From Cristatella mucedo (Eukaryota; Bryozoa; Phylactolaemata; Cristatellidae), in the NCBI GenBank assembly GCA_009760855.2, contig WPIO01000048.1:512501-576500 (forward strand): a DNA stretch of 64,000 bases. Direction: 5' to 3'. This document shows positions 1-13,384 of the stretch, one piece after another; positions within the stretch are counted from its first letter, which is position 1; the number at the start of each line of letters is the position of its first letter. The notes beneath the pieces are model-generated. The model was not told the DNA's origin and searched no databases. It saw nothing but the letters and a program-made list of their open reading frames with translations. The translations under genes and the position numbers were made by a program.

Positions 1-285
1 CCAAAGTGACCTTTCGTTAGACGACCACATCACCTCCACAGTCAAGCATGTCTACTTTCAGCTACATAAAATTGCTAAAATTCAGGCTTGTTTAGACAGG
101 GATACCATATCTAAGTTGGTTCATGCATTATGACATCCCGTCTTGACTTCTGTAACTCACTGCTTGCTGGCCTACCGGCATATGCAATCAGGAGCTTACA
201 GATGTTGCAAAACTCTGCAGCTAGGCTTGTCTATCGTGAGGGTCGAAGTTGCCACATCACACCACTTCTCGACGACCTATGTAAT
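1..285 (+). mobile_element. LINE family B fragment (5' part of a nested pair)
   Basis: Decayed C-terminal reverse-transcriptase region of an L2/CR1-like LINE. It matches the better copy at 14.05-14.35 kb nearly base for base (e.g. the stretch coding for CNSLLTGLP and NSAARL), with a frameshift near 127. The match stops at about 280 inside the segment 'cttctcgacgacct' and resumes at about 3524 with 'agtcaagcaacgg', so the intervening 3.2 kb is a later insertion. Confidence 0.8.
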
Positions 286-2690
286 GTAATGATTCTCCGT
301 CTGTAACTCCACAAAGTCATAAAGACCATGTAGGTGTTACGCAGGAGAGTTTTGTATAACACACTCACAGCCTAAGTGGCTTTCGGTACGCATTCGGTAG
401 CCAACAGACTTCGTCTCACGCAACAAAGAGAAAGTGGGAAGCATGGCAGAGTCAGGAGAGAAGTTGAGGTAGTTAGTAGCATAGCAGTAGCAGTTCAGGA
501 CCGCTGAAAAAGATGTGCCATAGTCGGCAGTTGGAGAGTAGATGTCGTTGCGTAAGAATTGTGGAAGCGAGTTCCACAGTCTAGGACCTGCAGAGCTAAA
601 GCTTCTGTCACCAACTGTCTTTAAGTGGAGGAATGGGACAGCTAATTTATTGTCCACACAGGACCCGAGGGCGCGAACAGGCTGAAACTGATGCAGCAGT
701 TCAGCTAGGTGTGAAGGAGCCAAGCCGTGGCGGGCCTTGTGGGTCAGCGTAAGAACTTTGCTCAGTATCCTTTGCTCAACTGGCAACCATCCTAGCTCTT
801 CCAGCAAAGGTGACACGTGCTCAAACCGCTGGGACTTGAAGACCAGCCTTGCAGCCATATTCATAGTCCGCTGTAGTGGCATAATAGCTTTCTTTGGTAG
901 CCCAGCCAAAAGGGAATTACAATAATCAAGCCGAGACAGGACTAGAGAGCTAGTTAAATTTTTTACAAGCCACTGTGGGAGACTAGCTTCTAATCTTGGA
1001 TAGGGATCGGATGCGATGGCTAGCTGTAGAGGCAGTCTTCTGAATGAAGCTTTTGAAATTGAGGCAGCTGTCGAACACGACACCTAGATTACGAGCACGT
1101 GGTGAAGGTCGCACAATAGCATCACCTATTAAAACAGCAAAGCCTTTTAATCCAGCCACACGCTTAGGGTGTCCTATGAGAAGCAGTTCGGTTTTATCTT
1201 CATTTAATTTCAGGAAGTTTTCCGACATCCAGGATCGAATATCGGCAAGGCAAGCATTCAGTTTCTCAGTTGCTGCAGCAGAATCCGACGGTTTAAATGA
1301 CAAATACAACTGAGTATCGGCAGCATAGAAGTGATATCCTATTCCATGGGCCTTAATCACTTTTCCCAGAGGTTGCGTATAAATGGAGAACAGCAAGGGA
1401 CCAAGTACAGACCCTTGAGGGACTCCACAGGTGACCCTTCTCATGTCTGAGACCTGACCCCCACACGACACGGATTGAACACGATCAGACAAGTATGATT
1501 TAAACCACGCCAGTGCTTCGTCTGCCAGACCGATCGTTGTTCTCAGTCATTCAAGCAAAACTTCGTGATCAATGGTGTCGAAGGCAGCAGACAGATCTAG
1601 CAAAGCTAAGGCAGTGACATTCCCGTCGTCGTTGCCACGTAGAATGTCATTGTTAACACGGAGGAGAGCAGTTTCAGTAGAGTGCTGCCTCTTTAACCCT
1701 GATTGAAATGTTTCTGACATTTCATTATTTTCAATATGTTCAACTAGCTGCTTAGCAACAATTTTTTCAAGAATCTTTGATAAGAACGGAAGAAGGGAAA
1801 CTGGACGATAGTTTGCTAGGACCTCTGTGTCTAATCCAGGCTTTTAAGAATAGGTCTAACGATTGCCGATTTGAAGGACTTGGGGACGACCCCTTTTCCC
1901 AAAGAAGCATTGAAAATCTTGGTTATGGCAGGGCTAAGATGGTCTGCAAGTGAAGACCACAGAGATGAAGGTATAAGGTCTTCAGGAGACGAGCTCTTTT
2001 TGCTAGACCTTATTAAGGCAGCCACATCACAGGCAGAAACATCAGAGAACCTTTTAAGAAAGGTCACAGGTTGAGGAACCGCGATTGCTTTGGTCGGAGG
2101 GGGCTTAATGGAGGCACGAATGTGCACAACTATTTCAGTAAAGAAGGCTGAAAACTTTTCGGCTGAGTGCTTTATATCTGGGGAGTCAGACCTGACAGCA
2201 TTGGCCAGTAAATGGTTTACTGTCTTATAAATCTGTTTAGTTTCCGACTGGCAGGAATTCAGTCTTCTAATGAAAAAAGAAGCCCTGGCTTTTTTAAGCT
2301 TTCGGGTGTAAACTCGAAGGAAGTCTTTAAAATTGACTAGGTCTGCCTCAGACCCCAATTTCTTGAAACGACGTTCCAGCCTGCGCTTAACACGGCGCAT
2401 CTTAAGGAGTTTTTTTTTAAATTGAAAGCAATCTCGACGACTTTGAACACGGATAGAGCGAACGGGAGCATGCTTGTCAAGAGCACTCCTGAGTGTCATG
2501 TTCATCGCATCAGTGAGGGTATCGAGGCTGCCGGTCGAGTCTGAATGCAGATCAAGAAGGCCTGCATCACAAACAGATTTCAAAAACTTGTCCATATCAA
2601 TGCTTTGTAAGTTACGTCGTTTGGCAAATTCGACATTGCCCTGCACGTACGAGGGAGCAGGAACAGTAAACGAGACCGAACAAGCAGGAG
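286..2690 (-). mobile_element. LINE family A, 5'-truncated copy with dead reverse transcriptase
   Basis: L2/CR1-like non-LTR retrotransposon. Reading on the minus strand from about 2690: linker upstream of RT (basic helix rich in K/R at 2290-2460), RT fingers (AIVRPILKS at about 1850), then LLDLSAAFDTIDHE (about 1570), [17 protein letters not shown] (about 1400), the active-site region (about 1330), thumb/C-terminal domain (1080-560), and a 3' UTR ending at 'ggagttacag' (about 306) with a short CATTA tail. Frameshifts at about 1845 and 1085 and an in-frame stop at about 1547 break the ORF. The catalytic YADD box reads FYAADTQ, so one catalytic Asp is lost. No endonuclease domain is present. 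Confidence 0.85.
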
Positions 2691-3523
2691 AGTTTTGTAT
2701 AGCACACTCACAGCCTAAGCGGCTTTCGGTACGCATTCGGTAGCCAACAGACTTCGTCTCACGCAACAAAGAGAAAGTGGGAAGCATAGCAGAGTTAGGA
2801 GAGCAGTTGAGGTAGTGAGTAGCATAGAAGTAGCAGTTCAGGACCGCTGAAAAAGATGTGCCATAGTCGACAGTAGGAGAGTAGTTGTCGTTGCGTAAAA
2901 ATTGTGGAAGCGAGTTCCACAGTCTAGGACCTGCAGAGCTAAAGCTTCTGTCGCCAACTGTCTTTAAGTGGAGGAATGGGACAGCTAATTTATTGTCCAC
3001 ACAGGACCTGAGGGCGCGAACAGGCTGAAACTGATGCAGCAGTTCAGCTAGGTACAAGGAAGCCAAGCCGTGGCGGGCCTTGTGGGTCAGTGTAAGAACT
3101 TTGCTCTGTATCCTTTGCTCAACCGGCAACCATCCTAGCTCTTTCAGCAAAGGTGACACGTGCTCAAACCGCTGGGACTTGAAGACTTGCGTTGCAGCCA
3201 TATTCATAGTCCGCTGTAGTGGCATAATAGCTTCCTTTGGTAGCCCAGCCAAAAGGGAATTCAATAATCAAGCCGAGACAGGACTAGAGAGCTAGTTAAA
3301 TTTTTTACAAGCCACTGTGGGAGACAGCTCCTAATCTCGGATAGGGATCAGATGTGATGGCTTGCTGTAGAGGCAGTCTTCTAAATGAAGCCTTTGAAAT
3401 TGAGGCAGCTGTCGAACACGACACCTAAATTTTGAGCAGGTGGTGATGGCCGCACAATAGCATCATTTATTTGAACGGCAAAGCCTTTTAATCCAGCCAC
3501 ACGCTTAGGATGTCCTATGACCT
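2691..3523 (-). mobile_element. LINE family A, second copy (3' part only)
   Basis: A second copy of the same LINE lies directly upstream (minus sense) of the first, head to tail. It contains the C-terminal RT domain (LQRTMNMAA, GDRSFSSAGPRLWNSLPQF) and most of the 3' UTR (2690-2850). A 477-residue open frame at 1831-3264 runs through the junction, joining the 3' UTR of this copy to the ORF of the first; this is a fortuitous fusion, not a gene. The copy stops abruptly at about 3520, where LINE B sequence resumes. Confidence 0.8.
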
Positions 3524-4085
3524 AGTCAAGCAACGGATCGACTTCGAAAAGTTTTGTCGCTCAGTTTTAGGTCACTTCATTCTTTGGCTCCAGCCTATCT
3601 CTCAGATCTACTCCCCCACTAAGCCAAGGATCGTACCACCCACTTTTCGGAATCCAAAAGTTTATTAATATCTCGTACAAACCTCAAATCCTTTGGAGAC
3701 CATGCATTTAGTTCTTATGCCCCCAAAGCCTGGAACTCACTCCCGATTTCCGTCACGACATCCCCTGACTTGACCATATTTAAAAAGAAAACGCACCTAT
3801 TTAGGACAGCATTTAGTGGGTCCCTGTGATTCGTCCTTTACGTGCTTATATCTGCTGATACTGTTGCATGCTGCTATTAACCACACGTGCACGTTGACCG
3901 TGTGCATGTCACCCCTAACCATTTCATTTATGTTGACTATCAAGCTTGATACCACTCACCATTCGATCGTGTTTCCTTTCAGCAACTGTAAAGCACCTAG
4001 AAAGAGATTGAGTTCCCTGAGGGTGTATCATTTCTATTTTATTATTCTTATTATTATTAATGCTAACAGTAATAACAAAGAATAT
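3524..4085 (+). mobile_element. LINE family B, 3' end (continuation of 1-285)
   Basis: Continues the interrupted LINE B copy: end of the RT C-terminal domain, the 3' UTR with 'cctagaaagagattgagttc', then a short (ATT)n-like tail at about 4038-4085. Short frames here (3816-4088) are noncoding 3' UTR. Confidence 0.8.
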
Positions 4086-5639
4086 TAAAACGAGGTTTTT
4101 TACAGATGCAGTATAGATAGCATTACCGAATGATTCCGTTGAATGATGGTGGTAACATCTGCAAGTAGCAGGCTCAGTGTAAGCAGCTACGTGCACATGA
4201 AAGGAGAATCGCGAAGACCCAACACATGCTGCAATAAACAGTTGCCTTTTAAGCTTCTTGGCTGAGACATCTGCATTCACAGTAGGCCACTGCACAAGCA
4301 GTGCGGGTCGCACTCCGATCGCACCGAAGGAGGCAATTGAGTCCACGGCCAACATTCAAGCATAGCACGAATACTATTTACATGCCGGCGACTCTCGCTT
4401 TGGAGTCGTGTAGTCCACAGATTAAGTCTCGAGTAGCAAAACTATTGTAAGAGTAAGCTGTTTGACAGTATTTGTGCCGTTCAACAGCAGCTGCTGCGGC
4501 AGAGTGAAATATGCTCTCTCAGCTTTGGGGACAGAGCAAAAGCATCGATACCAATCCAGCCCCTGGCATAACCAGTGAACGGGAAGTGCATGCTGCCGGG
4601 AGAGGCCTCAGGCTCAGATGCCTCGTTCCAGCTACCCAACTCTGTCCCTCTGTGCCTCGTGAGGCTGGCTTCTAGAATGCTCTTGCTGCATGATGTAAGT
4701 GTATCCCAAATAGCAAGTTAAGCAGAAAACGAAAAAGAAATACCGGCCCAGCTAGCTGACCAGCACACTGACTACTGCGTATTTTTATGATAATATAATT
4801 CATTCGTATAACGCCCTATGGAAATTGAATCTATATTAAGGTGTTTTACCCATGTCACAAGGTTCGAACCCACGAACCTCAATCGTTAAAGGCAAGCATC
4901 TTACCCCTGGGCCGAACCAGGGTGGCATACTAAAATCCTGGCACTCTAGCGCACCAAGATAACTGAAGTTCCATAGACATCAGGCTACTCTTCAAATGCA
5001 GAGAGGCTGGGCCGTGACAGAACAGGACTGCAGCTTCACAAGAAACACTGTCCTCACACTTGGGAATAGTCATGACAATGCTTCGGCAGCTTCAGGACTG
5101 CATAGTAAACAAGTGCTCGTACCCATATTTTGCAAATTTTAATTTAAACGAAGTTATTAGCGAGTAAAGATATTTTAAGCGGAAGCAAATCAGCATGGCT
5201 TTTCGTTTCTACGAAACAACACGTCGACGCACATTGGTAGCTTCTTCTATGCAAAGGTTACAATATATTTGTTAAACCGAAAGTTCAGTTATACCCTGCC
5301 AAATTCATTGTTAATGTTATCGTGTCGCAGATGCATCGTCGTCTCTGAAAAATGACATCGCTTAGTGTACGGAGGGATTTTTTTCGGGTGCATTTTCACA
5401 ACATTCCGCTTACCCTCCCGATCGTCTAGGCTGTCCGACTGGCCCGCCCGCAGGGCAGGCCGACGTCCTACTCGTCAGGGGCAGATCTCCGAAGCGTGCA
5501 CTCACTAGCCACGTGCGTCGGTATTGTGGAATCCACTTCGCTGCCCAATGTGTATTACGGGAACACGAAAGGCGTCGGTAACGTATGTAAGCATCTGGAG
5601 GCTGTAACTCCACCAAGCCACGCCGACTAAGAGACTAAG
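4086..5639. other. Intergenic, no gene recognised; tRNA-like SINE head
   Basis: No coding similarity seen. At 4848-4925 (minus strand) there is a tRNA-like segment with a box-A-like 'ttcggcccaggggtaag' and a box-B-like 'gggttcgaacc', probably the head of a tRNA-derived SINE rather than a functional tRNA, since no clean acceptor stem closes it. The remainder is AT-balanced unique sequence. Confidence 0.4.
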
Positions 5640-5780
5640 ACTCTAACTAAGCATCCCCTAACCATGTTATTCATGTTGTTTATCAAGCATTATACCACTC
5701 ACCATTTGATCGCGTTTCCTTTGCAGTAAATGTAAAGCGCCTAGAAAGAGATTGAGTTCTCTGAGGGCGCTTTATCAAAT

Positions 5781-5812
<32 letters not shown>

Positions 5813-5816
5813 CTCG
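5640..5816 (+). mobile_element. LINE family B 3' end with (ATT)n tail
   Basis: Severely 5'-truncated copy: only the 3' UTR ('taaccatgttattcatgtt' onward), the conserved tail 'gcgcctagaaagagattgag' and about ten ATT repeats at 5782-5811. Confidence 0.85.
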
Positions 5817-6174
5817 GCTAGAGATTGTAGTTGCGACATTCACGTCGGGCAAGCCTAGCTGTATAGAGTTTTGCACAAGAGGCAAGCGCCTTATTCCACA
5901 AAGCACGAAGGCCTGCAAGTAGTGAGTTCTAAAGACAAGATGTTTCTGCTGAGCAGCAATTATTATTCTGGCTGTCCGGCTCTATACTGTTGTAATAGCC
6001 ATACTTAACATTTGATTCAGTGGCTAGTTGCGGGTTTCCGCTAATCCTTCCGGGTCACAGTAGAGATTTGAATTGTCGAGTTTTCATCGGCACTTTTATT
6101 CCACTCGCGCCTGTTGTCGGATTATTGTGCCAGTACTTATAAAATCGAGTAACGTGCCAGATGAAACGGTCACT

Positions 6175-6741
6175 TCAGTTGGGATGCACAGTGTAACTAA
6201 ACTTTAAAAGACGAGGCACATTCATTTCTCTTAGACTTGTCATCGGCGAGGAATGCTCGGACCACCGACGAAGGAATTCCGATTTTTCCTTTATAAGGCC
6301 TTGATAAAGCCATTGTAGTTTGATCCGCGCAGCAGAGAGCCCAGCCGATGCCCAGCACCGACAGCTCATTCCAACGCACGGAGCCCAAGGGCGCTCGGTT
6401 CCTTTCCGCCCCTTCTCCCACTCGATTCCCCGCCACCACTCATCCTCTGAGTTAGTGGGAGGACAAAGCCGGCCTGTGGATAAACCACAGCCGTCAGACC
6501 ACAGCCGTGCACTGGCCTGTCCCTAGGCCACTACAGGTCTGCCTGCACTTGCGGTGTGCCGGCGAGCCCAGCGATCTGAGCCATGCACAGAGAACCACAA
6601 ACCACAGCAGTTGGGATGCACAGTGTAACTAAACTTTAAAAGACACGTTCATTTCTCTTAAACTGTCATCGGCGAGGAATGCTCGGACCGCCGACAAAGG
6701 AATTCCGATTTTTCCTGTATAAGGCCTCCATAAAGCCATGA
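6175..6741 (-). mobile_element. Small element with about 130-bp direct terminal repeats
   Basis: Two direct repeats, 6177-6316 and 6611-6740, share 'gttgggatgcacagtgtaac', 'catcggcgaggaatgctcgg' and 'ggaattccgatttttcct' with a few substitutions and one small deletion. They enclose about 290 bp (6317-6605). The enclosed part resembles, on the minus strand, the LTR family seen at 21.46-21.70 and 31.1 kb (tgtagtttg, a cagccga..gc core, a pyrimidine-rich 'ccgccccttctcccac' block). It encodes nothing convincing. It could be a TRIM-like nonautonomous LTR element or a tandem duplication around an LTR fragment. Confidence 0.5.
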
Positions 6742-7371
6742 TATTTCTCATCTACCTCCGGACGATCATAAGTAGGAACTCAGCGGCGAATCGTAGAGCG
6801 CTCCCTCAGCGTACGTCGGAGCAGGACTGCGACTCTCACTCGGTCATAGGAGGCGGCCTGGCAGCAAGTCCGCAGACTCTCACGCCGTCGTCTTCCACAC
6901 GAGGCCAGCATGCGACGTGCACCGCACCAGAAAGAAGATGGCCACCGAAGTCTCAGTAACCAGCAGCTGCATTGACGACGGAGGATTTCGCAGAACGGCG
7001 AACGTAAAACCTTGCATCGTTGACTGTGGAGCTAAAAGGCAAAGAAAATCAGAAGAACAGCAGCAGGGCTAGCCTTAGCAGATTCTGCTGTGCGTCGACA
7101 GCGACAGCGAGCCGATGTTATGACCGCTCAAGAATCAACCCTGGCTAATTCGGGTAGCGGCACAACGCGCGCAATGTGCAAAGACCTGAAGCTAGGAATA
7201 CTCCAACGATAAAAGCACAGCGCTCGCGAAGTGCTAGTAACAACACCGCAGTAGGAAAAACACAAACAACAACCTGCATTTTACGGCTGATACACGCAGG
7301 TGACTTCTAGCCAACTCATTAAAAGGCTTACGGCAGCTCACGCTGGAACTCGCCGACTGGCAGACCGTTGC

Positions 7372-8514
<1,143 letters not shown>

Positions 8515-8560
8515 GACTTCTTCCGGCCTCTTTTTGGATTTGGAAGTACTGAAGCACGTA
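8515..8560 (+). promoter_or_regulatory. RPS2: RPS2 core promoter with ETS-like site, TOP tract and 5' UTR exon
   Basis: 'cttcttccgg' (8518-8526) is an ETS/GABP-type core. It is followed at once by the pyrimidine run CCTCTTTTT (8527-8535), the expected start of a 5' terminal oligopyrimidine mRNA. A donor 'gtacgta' follows at 8558, and an acceptor 'cttgtag' at 8750-8756 lies two bases before the RPS2 ATG. I infer a short noncoding exon at about 8527-8557 and an intron to 8756. The start site itself is inferred, not seen. Confidence 0.5.
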
Positions 8561-8756
8561 CGTATGGATGCGCCTCCGCCAAGTGCTGCGTGAAATCCGT
8601 AGCATCGCGATACTGCGTGGGCCCAAACGTGTTAGCTTATTACACTATATACGTTCGGCGTGGGAGACGAATGCATTCCCGGTGTATTATTGTGCTGATA
8701 TGACCCACTTCATAGAAACTTGCGTACCTCGCTTGACCCCTGTCACATACTTGTAG

Positions 8757-10114
<1,358 letters not shown>

Positions 10115-10128
10115 AGCTTGCTTTGTTT

Positions 10129-10134
10129 AATAAA
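10129..10134 (+). terminator. RPS2: RPS2 polyadenylation signal AATAAA
   Basis: Canonical AATAAA 15 bp after the RPS2 stop, giving a very short 3' UTR, as is usual for ribosomal protein mRNAs. Confidence 0.85.
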
Positions 10135-10299
10135 GCGATGAGTCGACGAGTGGACACTGCTTGTATTTTAGTTTTATCTTTGAAGAAAACCTGGAATTAC
10201 TTTAGGAAGCATGTTGTGAAATGTACATCCGCCTGGTTAAAAAAAATGTGATAGCCTTTATGGAAAGGCATGTTGATTCGCCTAGTTAAGCCATAATGT

Positions 10300-10700
10300 T
10301 CAGTGTATATATCGGTCTAAGCAGCTATCGGTATGAACTCAGTGACCCACGGACCTAATCTCACGAATCAAAGAGAAAGTGGGAAGCATAACCGAGTCAA
10401 GAGTAAAGGTAGTGAGCAGACCGCAGGAAAGGGTTGTATTGCCGTATTTATGTGTATTGTCATAGTAGTAGGAAAGCAGTTAGAATAAGAAGCATAAGTA
10501 AGAATTGGGGCAGAGTTTCAGTCTAGGATCTGCAGAGCCAAAGCTTCTATCGCCAACGGTCTTTTAACTGAAGAATGGAACAGCTAATTGATTGTTCACA
10601 CAGGACCTATGGGCACGAGGAGGCTGAAACTGGTGCAAAAGTTTAGCTGGGTATGGTTTAGCCAAGCCGATGCAGGCCTTGTGAGTCTAATATTTGATCC
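10300..10700 (-). mobile_element. LINE family A 3' fragment, diverged
   Basis: Minus-strand match to the 3' UTR and RT C-terminus of LINE A ('caaagagaaagtgggaagcat', 'gcagagccaaagcttctatc', 'cacacaggacct', 'ggctgaaactg'). Many substitutions and small indels mark an old copy just downstream of RPS2. Confidence 0.75.
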
Positions 10701-11394
10701 TAAGTCTGGCACAGAACCTGGTCCAGCCAAGTATAGACGGCTAGTGAGCAGGACTGCAGCAACGCCTGGCTGACCCGAACGGCTGATGTGGGTGGGCGTG
10801 GTACCCTGCCACTTCGCAGACTGCTTGAGATAGTACATAGCAGGGTTTTAGCGATGTCTTCCTATCTCAGTTCTCCCATAGTTCCAATGGTCCTCTTGGT
10901 TTAGGATTGGCCGCCACCGGTTAATAAAGTCTTATTAGACCGGGTGCACTCGGAAGATGTTCTAAGAAAGCGCGTCGATATTCTGTTCACCCTATACTTC
11001 AGCTGCACTTTGCGTGGGAACAGCTAAGATAACGCCACGAAGTGCTACAAAATGAATGCATTAATGTCCGCATGTCACGGCATCGTATATTCTGCTCACC
11101 CAAAAAATGACTGGTGCACATTCGGTGTCGGTTTCCAGTGTGTTTCCGGTACAAATGAATTTTGCCTTCGGACAACAGCATATAGAAGACATTGGGCTAA
11201 ACATTGAAATTTATAATACGTTTTCGTAAGCATTTAAGGAACCCACTAACAAATTCCACTAAATTTCCACTAACAAATTCGACAACTCATCTTGCCACTG
11301 GTGTCTGCTCGACACCTTTAGGGATATCCCGGGTCTTTCTCGAGTCGCCGCCTAGGCCGTTGTACGAAGCGATGTTATAGGTCAGTTTCAGCAT

Positions 11395-11565
11395 TTAAGT
11401 TAAGCCGGTCTGCGACAACTCGTTGCAATATCATTAATAGGAACGGTAGAAGGGAAACTGGGCGGAAGTTGCTCATTCTCTTGGTCGAATGTTGCCTTCA
11501 GAAGTACTGGCCTGACTACAGACTTTTTGAAAGGTGCTGGGTCATCACCTGAGGCTTATGACACA
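11395..11565 (-). mobile_element. LINE family A RT fragment
   Basis: Contains 'aggaacggtagaagggaaactggg', 'tgaaaggtgctgggtcatcacctg' and similar text matching 1785-1960 of the LINE A copy (RT finger region, minus strand). Disrupted. Confidence 0.6.
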
Positions 11566-11639
11566 TTTATGATGTTAGTTATGCATGGCAGCATCAGATC
11601 CATGCAACGAGTTCTTGAGTTCTTCTTTGATTTGAGATA

Positions 11640-12765
11640 TGAACTTCTGGATGAGGTCGCTCTTACCGATGCGATTTGCAGGGGGAAATATAGGCTTCAC
11701 TTCTATGAAGATGACAACTCAGTTGTACCTTTGCTTTGATCCCTTCCAGTCCTCCAGCACTTTGTATTCTCTCAACCCCCTTGCAGCATGTATTGATGGC
11801 ATCTGCACATGAATGGCAGCCAACATTCTTAATTTGTATGATGATTAACCCAACCTACTAGTTATTGGCAAACAAAGTACGATTCATAAATCGGAAAACC
11901 TAATACTAAAAATCGGCTTGGCCAGCATATCTCCTGTTGATCTGCACGAAATCTAGGCGGCCTGTTCCAAAGCGACCTTTCATTAGACGACCACATCAGC
12001 TCCACAGTCAAGTCTGCCAACTTTCAGCTGCATAACATTGCTAAAATTCGGGCTAGCTTTGACGGGCATACTACAGCTAAAGTGGTCTCTGAATGTATGA
12101 CATCCTGTCTTGAACTCTGTAGCCCATGGCTTGCTGGTCTCCCGGCATGTGCAATCTGACGTTTTCAGTTGGTGCAAAACTCTGCAGCTAGGCTTGTCTG
12201 TCGTGGGCGTCGAAGCTGCCATATCGAACCACTTTTAGTTGACCTGCATTGGCTTCTAGTCAAGCAACGCATCGAATTAAAAGTTTTGTCACTCACTTTT
12301 AGTTCCCTTCACTCTTTGGGTCCAGCCTACCCATCAGATCTACTCCCCTACCAGGCTAAGCATCGTACCACCCATACCGTCGTACCACCCGTTCTTCGAA
12401 ATCTAATCGTTTACCTATACATTGTACGAACCGAAACTCTTTTGGCGACCCTGCCTTTAGTTCGTATGCTACCAAAGCCTGGAACTCACTTCCGACTTTC
12501 GTCACGACGTCCCCTGACTTGACCGCATTTAAAAAACTAAAATTGCATTGATTTATCACACCATTTAGTGGATCCATACGGTTCGTCCTTTACGTGCCGG
12601 CACTGTGCTGCCACTAACCACATTTGCTCGCTGACCCTGTGCAAGTTGCCATTGAACATGTTACCACTAACCATTCGGGCACGCTTTCTTTGTAGCAAAT
12701 GTACAGAGCCTAGAAAGAGATTGAGTTCTCTGAGGGAACTAAGTAATTATAGTATTATTATTATA
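11640..12765 (+). mobile_element. LINE family B, decayed RT and 3' end
   Basis: Follows the better copy at 13.4-14.9 kb from the YADD region (11698-11745, degraded to FYEDDNSVV) through the C-terminal domain (12169-12250, 12481-12530) to the tail 'cctagaaagagattgagttc' and a short ATT run at about 12752. Frameshifts throughout. Confidence 0.8.
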
Positions 12766-12770
12766 GCTTC

Positions 12771-12885
12771 TTCAGCGGCCTCATTTACATAGCGGCAGAA
12801 GAGCCTTGGCGGTTCACATCCGCTTGCAGTGGGCAATGCAGGATCTACCGTAGAAGGACTCGAACCAGTGGCCTGGGTTGTGAAG
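12771..12885 (-). mobile_element. SINE family 2 fragment (minus)
   Basis: 'cggcctcatttacatagcgg', 'agaagagcct', 'cgcttgcagtgg' and a degraded box-B complement match the minus-strand SINE copies at 53.98, 59.52 and 61.04 kb. Confidence 0.55.
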
Positions 12886-13111
12886 AATGAAAGAGGTGTC
12901 TGTGGTTCTCGATCAGAGCTAAAAACGCCACAAGTGAATACTCTAATCTCGCTTTCTCCTAAAGGTTTGACCAGCCCAAACTATCTCGGATAGCTAATCT
13001 CGCATAGAAGTCAATCGGCTTGCGGAGAGCGGTTGTCACATATCCCAGTGGGTTGACAGCTGGTGAGTCCTTCTCTTGATTTCTCTTTCAGTTCTCTCCC
13101 TCTTCTATATC

Positions 13112-13211
<100 letters not shown>

Positions 13212-13384
13212 GTCTCTGTCTCTGTCTCCCTCTCATCTCTCTTTCTAGGCGCTTTACAATTGCTACAAAGGAAGCACGTTCAGGAGCCGAAGCAAGCACT
13301 CAGATGGAATTTTGTATGGGGAGAGCTAAACCTCAAGCTTGAGGGGCGTCCGACGAAGCAAAGTAAGTAAAGGTTAGCTGATCC

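Noticed and set aside
1831-3264. 477-aa minus-strand ORF as a single protein
   Set aside because: It crosses the 3' UTR of one LINE A copy into the ORF of the next; a junction artefact.
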